Assembly: GCA_017553505.1 (NCBI GenBank) | Contig: JAFZLD010000025.1 | Coordinates: 124,001 to 188,000 of the forward strand | Reading direction: 5' to 3' | Length of the DNA stretch: 64,000 nt | Source of the DNA: Lachnospiraceae bacterium | Lineage (GTDB): Bacteria; Bacillota; Clostridia; Lachnospirales; Lachnospiraceae | Shown here: in pieces, positions 1-8,849 of the stretch | Layout: the number at the start of each line of letters is the position of its first letter | Position numbering within the stretch: the first letter of the stretch is position 1 | Notes under the pieces: generated by a model | What the model saw: the letters and a program-made list of their open reading frames with translations, nothing else | Database searches by the model: none | Told to the model about the DNA's origin: nothing | Made by a program: the position numbers and the translations under genes

Positions 1-1
1 G

Positions 2-1096
2 ATAATGGCGGGCAAGCGCGGCATAATATATGCGGTAGGAGATGAAGACCAATCTATTTACGGGTTCAGGGGCGCTACGCCGGATATAATGAAACAGTTT
101 ATAAAGGATTATGATAATACCGCCGTAATCAATCTTGCCAAGAACTATCGTTCATATCAGGAAATATCCGACTTTTCGTATAAGGTAATCAGCAAGAATC
201 CCGGCAGACTGAATGAATATGCTCCCGATTGCATTAAATCCGATAATAAGAAACATGTACAGATGGTAATAAGCAAGTCGAGTGAGGAATCCATCAGGGC
301 TTTGATAAGGGATTGCTACTGCCGAAACGATAAGTCTGACGCGGTGCTTTTAAGAACCAACAAAGAAGTGGCAGAGTATAGGCGGATACTGCTTAATACT
401 TCTGAAGATGAAGATGCCTTCAAAGCCGGAATAATAGAGGATTTCTTGTGTTATATCGAATATATTCTTACAAGAAATATTCAGGCCCTGAAAATCATAA
501 TCAATATTCCCGCACGCGGAATTCCCGGGTCTTTATTGAAAGATGCAGAAAGTCTTGAACATTTAAAGAAAAAAGTGGCCGGAACGAGGAAGGCAGACAT
601 TATTTACGTATTTGAAAATAAGTTAAATGTATTAAAGGGCTTAAATCCGTTTTCTTTTACCATGTATCTTAGAAACATTATGGGCCTGTATGAGTATCAT
701 CGCGAAAAGAGCGGTCTGATTAAGAAAGAAACTATTGATAAGATTTACGAAGAAATTCTTGGAGTTGCCGGTGTGTGCACCGATTTGAGCTCTTTCAAAG
801 CTGAACTTGAGTTAATAAAGCCGTCGATAATACCAAAGACTTCAAACGATAAGGTCACTATTACAACCTTTCATCAGGCGAAGGGACTTGAGTGGGACAG
901 AGTCTTCATACCTGACGCTATTGAGGGCAAGATTCCTGCGAGTATGTCGGTCTCGGAATGTAAGGTAGAGGAAGAGAGGCGACTGTTTTATGTGGCGCTT
1001 ACAAGAGCACGGGAAAATCTGTATATTTACACAATAAAAAATGAGGAAAGCGGCGGTTCGCTTCCCTCAAGATTTATTGAAGAATTTATTTCTTAA
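2..1096 (+). CDS. UvrD/PcrA-family (SF1) DNA helicase, C-terminal part, cut by the window start
   Basis: The reading frame is open at the left edge, so the gene begins outside the window. What remains is the C-terminal half of a superfamily 1A ATP-dependent 3'-5' DNA helicase. Visible are motif III (GDEDQSIYGFRGA, the first residues seen), the NYRS motif, motif V (TTFHQAKGLEWDRVF) and motif VI (EERRLFYVALTRARENL, with the arginine finger region). The Walker A segment must lie upstream. The protein ends about 20 residues after motif VI. It therefore lacks the long C-terminal tail of PcrA and is more like the short UvrD-like helicases common in Clostridia. Which member (PcrA, UvrD or an accessory helicase) cannot be decided from this fragment. 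It ends 2 bp before the stop of the convergent DUF1292 gene. Confidence 0.9.
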   Translation: MMAGKRGIIYAVGDEDQSIYGFRGATPDIMKQFIKDYDNTAVINLAKNYRSYQEISDFSYKVISKNPGRLNEYAPDCIKSDNKKHVQMVISKSSEESIRALIRDCYCRNDKSDAVLLRTNKEVAEYRRILLNTSEDEDAFKAGIIEDFLCYIEYILTRNIQALKIIINIPARGIPGSLLKDAESLEHLKKKVAGTRKADIIYVFENKLNVLKGLNPFSFTMYLRNIMGLYEYHREKSGLIKKETIDKIYEEILGVAGVCTDLSSFKAELELIKPSIIPKTSNDKVTITTFHQAKGLEWDRVFIPDAIEGKIPASMSVSECKVEEERRLFYVALTRARENLYIYTIKNEESGGSLPSRFIEEFIS

Positions 1097-1098
1097 AG

Positions 1099-1425
1099 TT
1101 ACTGGTCTTCAAAATCGAGGCTGTCGAGATATTCGTCGAATTTGTCTGCGGCAGCTTCGTATTCTTCTTCGTCTTCGATGTAGATTAATTCGGGCTCTTC
1201 GTTGGAATCTTCTTCATTCTCCTTATAGCCGTAAATCCAGACTTCATCGCTGTCTGCATTGCCTTCCTCATCAAGGGGCATAAGTGCGATGTAATCCTTA
1301 TCGTTCATCTCAAATATGGTAACAATGGAACATACAACGGTAGTGCCGTCATCGAGGTCGAGAGATACGGTCATTTCCTCGTCAAGTTCCTTATCAAAGT
1401 TGTTATCGTCGTTAAAATCGCTCAT
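1099..1425 (-). CDS. DUF1292-family small acidic protein
   Basis: This 108-residue, very acidic protein matches the DUF1292 family, in which a central beta-rich segment of the type LDDGTTVVCSIVTIFE is followed by a conserved YIALMPLDEEG stretch and an acidic tail. The family is widespread in Firmicutes and its function is unknown. The start at MSDFNDDN is chosen because an AAAGGAT ribosome binding site lies about six bases upstream; the frame stays open further upstream but without a site. A clear promoter (TTGCAA-17-TACTAT) lies upstream on the minus strand. It converges on the helicase gene with a 2-base gap. Confidence 0.8.
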   Translation of the reverse strand: MSDFNDDNNFDKELDEEMTVSLDLDDGTTVVCSIVTIFEMNDKDYIALMPLDEEGNADSDEVWIYGYKENEEDSNEEPELIYIEDEEEYEAAADKFDEYLDSLDFEDQ

Positions 1426-1464
1426 AAAAAATCCTTTCATACGCTGTATTGTTACTACAGTCTT

Positions 1465-1493
1465 ATAGTATGTCAATTTGTTCGCACTTGCAA
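1465..1493 (-). promoter_or_regulatory. Sigma-A promoter for the DUF1292 gene
   Basis: Read on the minus strand there is a -35 TTGCAA (1488-1493) and a -10 TACTAT (1465-1470) with a spacer of exactly 17 bases, about 40 bases upstream of the chosen start. Confidence 0.6.
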
Positions 1494-1524
1494 GCAAATA
1501 AATATACAAAGAAGCCTGTGTATG

Positions 1525-1533
1525 TGGTATATT
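1525..1533 (+). promoter_or_regulatory. Extended -10 promoter candidate for the GlgX-like gene
   Basis: TGG followed by TATATT (1528-1533) forms an extended -10 element about 35 bases upstream of the start at 1569. No good -35 hexamer is seen at 17 bases, so this is tentative. Confidence 0.35.
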
Positions 1534-1568
1534 GTAGATGTTGCAAATATGTAAAGGCGGTACCTGAT

Positions 1569-3395
1569 ATGCAGATTCTATTGTCTAAAGCAGGATTTAA
1601 GGGATACGGAGCATTTTTTGAAGGCAGCAAGCTCTATGTGTGCGCTGTCTTAAGTCATTTGCACAAGGCCGGCATCGTCCTTTATAACAGCGAGAATCTG
1701 CAGGAGACGAAGAAGATTACTATCCCCGAGGATTACTTTATCGGCGATGTAATGTGCGCGTATCTGACAGGTTCAGAGTTTAAGAATACAGCATATACTT
1801 TCTTTGCAGATGATAAGATTGTCCTCGATCCTTATGCCAGGGCTGTCAGTGAAGACGGAAAGTTTGGATTGGTAGTCAAAGAAAAAGCGTATCCTTCTTT
1901 TGCTTCCGACTCTATGCAGTTTGTAAAGTTTGAAGATTCACTTTTGTATACGCTTAATGTAAGAGGCTATACAATGGCGGATAAGAGCGTTAAGAGCGCT
2001 CGCGGCTCCTTTAAGGGACTTATTCGTAAGATTGATTATATTAAGAAACTGGGGGTCACAGGGGTTATATTTATGCCTTGTTATGAAGTGACAGATGAGG
2101 AGGATTCCAAGACTGCCGCAGACCCTGCTAAGTTAGATTACAAAAAGAACCCTCAGGTTAAAAAGCCCAATCTCTGGGGCTTTGGCAAGGGTTATCACTT
2201 TGCTGTCAAGAAATCCCTTGCATCGTCGGATAACGCTTACGGCGAGCTTCAATCGATGGTTAAGGCTTTTCACGACAAAGGTCTTGAATGCATCTTTATG
2301 ATGCAGTACGAGGAAGATGCAAGCGAAGATTACATTATTGATTCGCTTAAGTACTGGCTTGTTAACTTTCATGCGGACGGCTTCAGGCTTGTAGGTCCGA
2401 ATGTTCACGCGGAGAAGGTTCTTGAATGCCCGTTCTTTAAGAATATAAAGATTATTACCGATGGTATGAACTTCGGCGATTATAAGCCGAATACCGTTAT
2501 GAAGGCACGCAATCTCGGAGCTCTCAATTATTCTTTTATGAACAATGCAAGACGGTTCATAAAGGGTGATGAAGATTTAGTGTCATATTTAAGCTTTGCA
2601 ATAAGGGAAAATGCAAAGTTTTATTCTCCAATCCGTAATATAAGCGATTTCTGGGGCTTCACGCTCTGGGATCTTGTGTCTTACAACATTAAGCACAATG
2701 AGTTAAACGATGAAGCCAATGCCGACGGAACCGATTACAACTACAGCTGGAACTGCGGAGTAGAGGGCGACACGGCCAAGAGAAACGTCAATAAGCTTAG
2801 ATTAAGACAGGCCCGCAATGCGATGCTTCTTATGATGCTTGCGCAGGGCACACCGCAGATTTTGGCGGGAGACGAGTTTCTAAATACTCAGAAGGGTAAC
2901 AACAATCCTTATTGTCAGGATAATGAAATCGGTTGGGTTACCAATCGTAACGATAAGGCATCACGTGATTTCACTAAGTTTGTAATGAATCTTGCGGCCT
3001 TCAGAAAGCGCCACAGTGTGCTTCATCAGCCCAAGGAACTTATGCTTTTTGACTATATGTCATGTAAAGCGCCGGATGTTTCTTTCCACGGCCATGAAGC
3101 GTTCAAAATCGACCAGTCGCCGGTTTCGAGAGAATTCGCGGTACTTTTCTTTGGCGATTACTCCAAGCAGTATACCGGCAAGAAAGAAGACTCGGTTTAC
3201 ATAATATTCAATATGCATTGGGAAAAGAAAGAATTTGTACTTCCCATGACCACAAAGACCAAGCGATGGCGACTGTTGTATTCGACCGGCGGTTCGACAG
3301 ATGAAAGTTTTGATGAATCAAAGGCCGGATTGGTTGAGACTGAATCATATGTGGCAGAGGGCAGAAGTATAAGCGTTTTATTACTTAATTCTTGA
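1569..3395 (+). CDS. GlgX/isoamylase-like GH13 protein lacking catalytic residues (predicted pseudoenzyme)
   Basis: This 608-residue protein follows the glycogen debranching enzyme (GlgX, GH13) layout along its length: a CBM48-like N-terminus, an LDPYARAV segment, VRGYTMADKS, a (beta/alpha)8 barrel, and the GlgX-specific blocks DGTDYNYSWNCGVEG and QGTPQILAGDEF with KGNNNPYCQDNEIGW. The active site is gone. Region I reads CIFMMQYEE (241-249) where active enzymes have a DVVYNH-type motif. Region II reads DGFRLV (270-275), with Val275 at the nucleophile Asp. Region III has Asp298 in ITDGM in place of the acid/base Glu. Region IV has Phe361-Trp362 where GlgX has His-Asp. The frame is intact, so this is not a decayed gene. 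Start chosen at MQILLSK, which has AAAGGCGG upstream; the frame extends further upstream without a site. A role in binding or sensing glycogen is inference only. Confidence 0.85.
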   Translation: MQILLSKAGFKGYGAFFEGSKLYVCAVLSHLHKAGIVLYNSENLQETKKITIPEDYFIGDVMCAYLTGSEFKNTAYTFFADDKIVLDPYARAVSEDGKFGLVVKEKAYPSFASDSMQFVKFEDSLLYTLNVRGYTMADKSVKSARGSFKGLIRKIDYIKKLGVTGVIFMPCYEVTDEEDSKTAADPAKLDYKKNPQVKKPNLWGFGKGYHFAVKKSLASSDNAYGELQSMVKAFHDKGLECIFMMQYEEDASEDYIIDSLKYWLVNFHADGFRLVGPNVHAEKVLECPFFKNIKIITDGMNFGDYKPNTVMKARNLGALNYSFMNNARRFIKGDEDLVSYLSFAIRENAKFYSPIRNISDFWGFTLWDLVSYNIKHNELNDEANADGTDYNYSWNCGVEGDTAKRNVNKLRLRQARNAMLLMMLAQGTPQILAGDEFLNTQKGNNNPYCQDNEIGWVTNRNDKASRDFTKFVMNLAAFRKRHSVLHQPKELMLFDYMSCKAPDVSFHGHEAFKIDQSPVSREFAVLFFGDYSKQYTGKKEDSVYIIFNMHWEKKEFVLPMTTKTKRWRLLYSTGGSTDESFDESKAGLVETESYVAEGRSISVLLLNS

Positions 3396-3420
3396 CCGTA
3401 AGCGCACTATATTGTAGACT
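3392..3420 (+). promoter_or_regulatory. Promoter candidate for trpS
   Basis: TTGACC (3392-3397) and TAGACT (3415-3420) are separated by 17 bases. They overlap the stop codon of the preceding gene and lie about 45 bases upstream of the trpS start. Confidence 0.4.
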
Positions 3421-3463
3421 TTATTTTAATTTATGAAAAAATATATTCGGAGGAATTTTTGAG

Positions 3464-4468
3464 ATGATAGACGGAAAGAAAGTATTATTCAGCGGTATGC
3501 AGGCAACCGGTAACCTGACACTCGGCAATTACCTGGGGGCCTTGAAAAACTGGCTTACCCTTTCCGATGAGTACGAGTGCTTTTACTCTGTTGTGGATTT
3601 ACATTCGATTACTGTAAGACAGGACCCTGCGGAGCTTAGAAGTCGTGCAAGAAAACTGTTGACTTTATACATAGCAGCCGGCTTAGACCCCAAGAAAAAT
3701 TGCATTTATTATCAGTCACATGTAAGCTGCCACGCAGAACTTTCATGGATTTTGAATTGCTTTACTTACATGGGCGAGCTTAACAGAATGACTCAGTTTA
3801 AGGACAAGTCAGCCAAGCACGCGGACAATATCAACGCAGGTCTTTTCACATATCCCGTACTTATGGCTGCGGATATCCTTCTTTACCAGGCAGATGTAGT
3901 GCCTGTAGGTAAGGATCAGCTTCAGCACCTTGAGATTACAAGAGATATCGCTCAGAGATTCAATGCAATCTATGGCGACGTATTCACTATTCCCGAGCCT
4001 TACCTCGGCAAGTCCGGCGCTAAGATCATGAGCCTTCAGGATCCTACCAAGAAGATGAGTAAGTCTGATGAGAACCTTAACGCAAGCATCTATCTTATGG
4101 ATGACAAGGATACCATTATTCGCAAGTTCAAGAGAGCCGTTACAGACTCAGAGGGATGCGTAGCATACAATGATACTCAGCTTGGCATTCACAACCTTAT
4201 CGATATCTACAGCGCTTGCACAGGCAAGACTCCCGAAGAAATTGTTAAGGAATTCGACGGCAAGGGGTACGGCGACTTTAAGCTTGCCGTAGGTGAATCT
4301 GTTGCCGATATTCTTACACCTTTACAGGCTCGTTTCTACGAACTTGAGAAGGATAAAGCATATATCGACGGCATTATCAAAGAAAACGCCGAAAAGGCCG
4401 GTTATTATGCCAACAAGACCTTGAGAAAGGTGCAGAAAAAAGTAGGCTTTCCCGAAAGAATCAGATAA
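3464..4468 (+). CDS. trpS: Tryptophanyl-tRNA synthetase
   Basis: Cytoplasmic class I aminoacyl-tRNA synthetase that charges tRNA-Trp. The 334 residues match the usual bacterial TrpS length. The HIGH-equivalent lies in TGNLTLGNYLGAL near the N-terminus, and the KMSKS loop is exact (KKMSKSDEN, near residue 200). The tryptophan-pocket block YPVLMAADILLYQADVVPVG is also typical. An AGGAGGAATT-like site precedes the ATG. The potABCD genes follow after 27 bases, so trpS may be the first gene of that transcript. The leader is under 70 bases, too short for a T-box. Confidence 0.96.
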   Translation: MIDGKKVLFSGMQATGNLTLGNYLGALKNWLTLSDEYECFYSVVDLHSITVRQDPAELRSRARKLLTLYIAAGLDPKKNCIYYQSHVSCHAELSWILNCFTYMGELNRMTQFKDKSAKHADNINAGLFTYPVLMAADILLYQADVVPVGKDQLQHLEITRDIAQRFNAIYGDVFTIPEPYLGKSGAKIMSLQDPTKKMSKSDENLNASIYLMDDKDTIIRKFKRAVTDSEGCVAYNDTQLGIHNLIDIYSACTGKTPEEIVKEFDGKGYGDFKLAVGESVADILTPLQARFYELEKDKAYIDGIIKENAEKAGYYANKTLRKVQKKVGFPERIR

Positions 4469-4495
4469 TTATACATACGCTGCAAAGGGGTAGAT

Positions 4496-6067
4496 ATGCG
4501 CAAATTAATCCAGTTTCAGAACATCATAAAGGAATTTGACGGTCAGCTCGTACTTAAGGGAATCAATCTCGATATTTACGAGAATGAGTTTGTTACTTTG
4601 CTCGGACCTTCGGGTTGCGGTAAGACAACACTTCTTCGTATTCTCGGCGGCTTTCTTGAGCCCAATCAGGGCCGTGTAATATTCGATGATAAGGATATCA
4701 CGGACTTACCGGCTTATAAGAGAGATTTAAATACCGTATTCCAGAAGTATGCGCTTTTCCCGCATATGAACGTTTATGACAATATTGCTTTCGGCCTTCG
4801 TATTAAGAAAGAGCCCGAAGATATTATTGCGCAGAAGGTTGCACGTATGCTTAAGCTCGTAGGTCTTGAAGACTACGGTAAGCGCGGTGTCAATGAAATG
4901 TCAGGCGGTCAGCAGCAGCGTGTGGCTATTGCGAGAGCGCTTGTTAATGAGCCTAAGGTTCTTTTGCTTGATGAGCCTCTGGGTGCTCTTGACCTTAAGC
5001 TTCGAAAGGAAATGCAGCACGAGCTTAAGAAGATTCAGCGAGAGGTAGGAATTACCTTTATTTACGTTACACACGATCAGGAAGAAGCCCTTACCATGTC
5101 TGATAAGATTGTGGTTATGAAAGCGGGCGAGATTCAGCAGATCGGTACCCCCACAGATATTTACAATGAGCCCGTTAACAGATATGTTGCGAACTTCATC
5201 GGTGAGAGTAATATCGTAGACGGTATTATGCTTGAAGATTACAAGGTTATGTTTGAAGACAAGACCTTTGAATGTGTCGACGCAGGTTTCTCCAAGAACG
5301 AGAACGTTGAGGTTGTAATTCGTCCCGAGGACCTTGAGATTGTAGCTCCCCGTTCCGGTAACCTTAAGGGTATCGTTAAGTCCGTTCTTTTTAAGGGCGT
5401 GCATTACGAGACAATCGTTGAGACTAAGTCCGGTACGGAAATCACCGTTAAGATGAACGTTTCCGATGACAAGCCTGTTGTCAATGAGCTTGCCGAGGAA
5501 ATGATGAGTGCCAACGACTTCTATATCGATCTTGACGACCTTCAGGAGATTACGGACGAATTTATTATAGCAAGAGCCGATGCTCAGGCATGGAATCCCG
5601 CTACAGAAGAGCGTATTTCAATTCATTCCGTTAATTATGAAGCTGCTCCCGAGTACGGAACATACCCTGTTACATTCTCTACTCAGGCAGGTACTTCCGT
5701 AACCGTTAACATGATTATCGAAGAAGAGAACAGAGTAGTTAATCAGGAGTATGAAGAAGAAATCTTTGCGGTTAACTTCTTTAAGAATGCCGATGAAATT
5801 CAGGAGTCTATTGCTCTTGAAACAGACTTAAAGACATGGGCCAACGCTTCGGCCTGGAGCCTTGAAGATGGTTCGCCCGTAACCATTACAGAAGTTGTAT
5901 ACGACTTCGACCCTGCGACCGTTGAACCGGGTGTATATAATGTAACCTTTAAAACCGAAGGTTATGAATATAAAGTTGATACGACCAAGGAAACCAAGGT
6001 GGGAGATGCTGTAGGACTTAAGTTCACACCCGACGCTCTTCATATCATGGTTAAGCAGAACTACTAA
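4496..6067 (+). CDS. potA: Spermidine/putrescine ABC importer ATPase PotA with two inserted Ig-like repeats
   Basis: ATPase of a polyamine-type importer, acting at the cytoplasmic face with PotB and PotC. It has Walker A (GPSGCGKTT), the signature [15 protein letters not shown], Walker B ([12 protein letters not shown]) and the H-loop (YVTHDQEEA), then a TOBE-type regulatory domain. It is unusually long: 523 residues against roughly 350-380 for PotA. The excess is two repeats of about 86 residues, starting near residues 328 and 414. Each begins VVN and later carries an AxAW segment and a GxYxVTF segment, resembling Ig-like repeats of Gram-positive surface proteins. They split the TOBE domain, whose last strand ([17 protein letters not shown]) resumes at the C-terminus. 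ATPase residues are intact. The start has weak purine spacing (AAAGGGGTAGAT). Confidence 0.92.
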   Translation: MRKLIQFQNIIKEFDGQLVLKGINLDIYENEFVTLLGPSGCGKTTLLRILGGFLEPNQGRVIFDDKDITDLPAYKRDLNTVFQKYALFPHMNVYDNIAFGLRIKKEPEDIIAQKVARMLKLVGLEDYGKRGVNEMSGGQQQRVAIARALVNEPKVLLLDEPLGALDLKLRKEMQHELKKIQREVGITFIYVTHDQEEALTMSDKIVVMKAGEIQQIGTPTDIYNEPVNRYVANFIGESNIVDGIMLEDYKVMFEDKTFECVDAGFSKNENVEVVIRPEDLEIVAPRSGNLKGIVKSVLFKGVHYETIVETKSGTEITVKMNVSDDKPVVNELAEEMMSANDFYIDLDDLQEITDEFIIARADAQAWNPATEERISIHSVNYEAAPEYGTYPVTFSTQAGTSVTVNMIIEEENRVVNQEYEEEIFAVNFFKNADEIQESIALETDLKTWANASAWSLEDGSPVTITEVVYDFDPATVEPGVYNVTFKTEGYEYKVDTTKETKVGDAVGLKFTPDALHIMVKQNY

Positions 6068-6080
6068 AGAGGGAGCGAAG

Positions 6081-6920
6081 ATGAAACAATTCCGTAAAAT
6101 GGTTTATCCGTACCTTCTTTGGAGTACGGTGGTTATAGCGGTTCCGATGCTTCTTATTTTGCTTTATGCATTTACTTCGGGAGGCAATTCGGTATCCAAG
6201 TTTATGTTCAGTCTCCACAATTTTAAGAGATTCCTTACCGACAAGACTTTCCTTGAAGTTTTGTACAGATCTTTAAGAATTGCGGTTGAAACTACGGTAG
6301 TGTGTGTTCTCCTCGGATATCCCGCGGCTTATATTATTGCCAAGTATTCGGAGAAGGTTAAGATGCGTTGGGTGCTCGTTATTACGCTTCCCACGTGGAT
6401 TAACATGCTTGTAAGAACATACGCATGGACCGGTATTTTGCAGGAAGACGGTGTTATTAACAGCTTTCTCGGGCTTTTCGGTATAGGACCCGTGACGTTT
6501 ATGTATACGGACTTTGCCGTAATTCTGGGTATGGTTTATAACTTCCTTCCTTTTATGATTATCCAGATATATACGTCCCTTACCAAGATGGATTATAGTT
6601 TGATAGAGGCTGCAAGCGATCTCGGAGCCAATCCCCGCAAATGCTTTACGAAGGTTACGCTTCCTTTGTCCATGCCCGGAGTAATCAGTGGTATTACATT
6701 GGTATTCCTTCCCTCTGTATCAAGCTTCTGTATTCCCAGAATGTTGGGCGGCGGATCGTATGTTATGGTCGGAACTATAATTGAATCACAGTTTTTAACA
6801 GCCGGCGACTGGAACTTCGGTAGTGCCATTTCACTTATTATGGCAATCATAATAATGATTTCGATGTACATTACCAAGAAAGTCGACAAGGGCGAGAAGT
6901 TGGAGGCGATTAACGCATGA
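6081..6920 (+). CDS. potB: Spermidine/putrescine ABC transporter permease PotB
   Basis: Inner-membrane permease of 279 residues with about six hydrophobic segments, the first at residues 10-30. The EAA loop that contacts the ATPase is seen as EAASDLGANPRKCFTKVTLP, followed by the usual MPGVISGI segment. It lies 13 bases after potA with GAGGGAG upstream of its ATG, and overlaps potC by four bases (ATGA), implying coupled translation. Substrate specificity (polyamine rather than, for example, iron) rests on the whole potABCD set and is inferred from the family. Confidence 0.92.
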   Translation: MKQFRKMVYPYLLWSTVVIAVPMLLILLYAFTSGGNSVSKFMFSLHNFKRFLTDKTFLEVLYRSLRIAVETTVVCVLLGYPAAYIIAKYSEKVKMRWVLVITLPTWINMLVRTYAWTGILQEDGVINSFLGLFGIGPVTFMYTDFAVILGMVYNFLPFMIIQIYTSLTKMDYSLIEAASDLGANPRKCFTKVTLPLSMPGVISGITLVFLPSVSSFCIPRMLGGGSYVMVGTIIESQFLTAGDWNFGSAISLIMAIIIMISMYITKKVDKGEKLEAINA

Positions 6921-7729
6921 GTAAGAAGAAAAAGAAAATCGGCTCCACAGTATTCATGGTTTTGATGGTGCTTTTCCTGTATGCGCCGATTATATACACA
7001 ATGGTATTTTCTTTTAACGAAGGCAAGTCCCTTACGAATTTCACCGGCTTTTCGCTTAAGTGGTATTCGAAGATGTTTGCCAATAAGACGATGATGGAAT
7101 CGCTCTTTTATACAATTGCCTGTGCGGTTCTTGCAACAGCAATTTCGACGGTTGCAGGTACCATTACGGCAATCGGTTTGTCTAAGTCCAGACGTGCCGT
7201 TAAGAGCGTTGTGGAACAGCTCAATCAGCTTCCCATCATGAATCCCGAAATAGTTACGGCTATCGGACTGTTGATGTTATTCAGCGCCATTCATATCGAG
7301 AAGGGTTTCTTTACGATGCTTGTAGCGCACATAATGTTCTGTATTCCTTACGTAATACTCAGCGTTATGCCCAAGCTTCGTACCCTTAACCCCAACATCG
7401 CCGAGGCCGCTATGGATTTGGGTGCGACTCCCTGGCAGGCACTTACCAAGGTTATTGTGCCTCAGTGTATGCCCGGTATTATTTCGGGCGCTTTGATAGC
7501 GTTTACGATGTCGTTTGACGACTTTGTAATATCGTATTTCGTAACAGGTAACGGTGTCAGCAACATCTCGATTCTGGTATACACCGAGTCAAGACGTGTT
7601 AACCCGTCCATCAACGCGCTTTCGACACTTATTGTGCTTATAATTACCGTAGCGCTTATACTTGTTAATGTTATTCCTTCCATAGCAAGCAAGAAAGAAG
7701 CCAAGCTTGCAGTGGATAAAGATATATAG
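6917..7729 (+). CDS. potC: Spermidine/putrescine ABC transporter permease PotC
   Basis: Second permease, 270 residues, with an N-terminal membrane segment (TVFMVLMVLFLYAPIIYTMV) and the EAA loop EAAMDLGATPWQALTKVIVP. The motif SFDDFVISYFVTG near the C-terminus is characteristic of PotC. The ATG overlaps the potB stop (ATGA). Together with PotB it forms the membrane channel of the importer. Confidence 0.93.
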   Translation: MSKKKKKIGSTVFMVLMVLFLYAPIIYTMVFSFNEGKSLTNFTGFSLKWYSKMFANKTMMESLFYTIACAVLATAISTVAGTITAIGLSKSRRAVKSVVEQLNQLPIMNPEIVTAIGLLMLFSAIHIEKGFFTMLVAHIMFCIPYVILSVMPKLRTLNPNIAEAAMDLGATPWQALTKVIVPQCMPGIISGALIAFTMSFDDFVISYFVTGNGVSNISILVYTESRRVNPSINALSTLIVLIITVALILVNVIPSIASKKEAKLAVDKDI

Positions 7730-7746
7730 TTTCAGGAGGATTTAAA

Positions 7747-8808
7747 ATGAAAAAAGGATGGCTTGTTTCTTTGGCCGTGCTTGCACTTTCCATGATGTGC
7801 TTAACCGGTTGCGGCTCAAAAGAAAAACTTAAAATATACCTTCCCGGAGAGTATATGAGCGACGAACTTGTTCCCAATTTCGAGAAGCAGTACAACTGCA
7901 AGGTAGACGTGGAACTTTTCGACAGCAACGAAATGATGTATACGAAGGTTATGGCAGGCGACAGCTACGATGTGCTCATTCCTTCAGACTACATGATTGA
8001 AAGACTTATCAAAGAAGATTATCTTCAGAAGATTGACGTATCTAAGCTTTCTAACTTTGGTAGCGTAACAGATGCACTTAAGGTAGCTCCTTACAACGGA
8101 TTCGATCCCGACAATTCATACTCGGTTCCCTATTTCTGGGGCTCTGTAGGTATTGTTTACAATCAGAACAATGTACCTACATCGGAAGTTGAGGCTAAAG
8201 GTTTCGAAATCATGAAGGATACCAAGTATTCCGGAAAGATTTACATGTACGACAGCGAGAGAGACAGCTTCATGATTGCTTTCAAATCTCTCGGTTATTC
8301 TATGAATACTAATGAAGAGTCAGAGATTATGGCAGCATATGACTGGCTTGTAGAGCTCAACACCACTATGGCGCCTACAACTGTAACCGACGAAGTTATC
8401 GACGGCATGGCTCAGGGACGTAAGGACCTTGCTATTGTATACAGCGGTGATGCGGCTTACATTCTTTCAGAGAACGAAGACATGCGTTACTACACACCCG
8501 AATGCGGCACCAACGTATGGGTAGACGCTATGGTTATTCCCAAGAACGCCAAGAACGTAGACCTCGCTTACAAGTTCATAGACTATGTAATCAGCTACGA
8601 TGCGGCTATGGGCAATACCGAGGCTGTAGGATATGCATCCGTTAACAAAGACGTTCTTGCAGAAGTAACCAAAGAAGGCGGCCTTTACGACGGTAACGAA
8701 GCATACATTCCTCGTACTGGATTTGCCAAGGACGAAGTATTCACAGACAATGAATTCCTTCGTAAGAAATTATCGGAGCTTTGGATTAAAGTTAAAGCAA
8801 GCAACTAA
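7747..8808 (+). CDS. potD: Spermidine/putrescine-binding lipoprotein PotD
   Basis: Extracellular substrate-binding component, 353 residues. It starts with a lipoprotein signal peptide ending in the lipobox LTGC (lipid-modified Cys22), and then shows a periplasmic-binding-protein fold of the PotD/PotF group, with typical blocks NFEKQYNCKVDVELFDSNE, YDVLIPSDYMIERL and YFWGSVGIVYN. A strong AGGAGGA site precedes the start. It is the last gene of the trpS-potABCD run and is followed by a terminator. The ligand is not proven by sequence; polyamine is the family expectation. Confidence 0.92.
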   Translation: MKKGWLVSLAVLALSMMCLTGCGSKEKLKIYLPGEYMSDELVPNFEKQYNCKVDVELFDSNEMMYTKVMAGDSYDVLIPSDYMIERLIKEDYLQKIDVSKLSNFGSVTDALKVAPYNGFDPDNSYSVPYFWGSVGIVYNQNNVPTSEVEAKGFEIMKDTKYSGKIYMYDSERDSFMIAFKSLGYSMNTNEESEIMAAYDWLVELNTTMAPTTVTDEVIDGMAQGRKDLAIVYSGDAAYILSENEDMRYYTPECGTNVWVDAMVIPKNAKNVDLAYKFIDYVISYDAAMGNTEAVGYASVNKDVLAEVTKEGGLYDGNEAYIPRTGFAKDEVFTDNEFLRKKLSELWIKVKASN

Positions 8809-8814
8809 TAATAA

Positions 8815-8846
8815 ACCCTCGGCATCACTGCCGAGGGTCTTTTATT
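8815..8846. terminator. Bidirectional intrinsic terminator between potD and the lactonase-like gene
   Basis: A perfect 10-bp stem (8815-8824 with 8829-8838) has a TCAC loop and is followed by CTTTTATTA. The opposite strand also ends in a T-rich run, so the hairpin can serve both converging genes. Confidence 0.85.
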
Positions 8847-8849
8847 ATC

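Noticed and set aside
1041-1283. Arginine/leucine-rich small frame on the plus strand overlapping the helicase end and the DUF1292 gene
   Set aside because: Antisense or out-of-frame to two supported genes and compositionally typical of a shadow.
1569-3395. Possibility that the GlgX-like and GlgB-like genes are ordinary active enzymes or decayed pseudogenes
   Set aside because: All four active-site regions are changed in each while surrounding conserved blocks and reading frames are intact; neither simple annotation fits.
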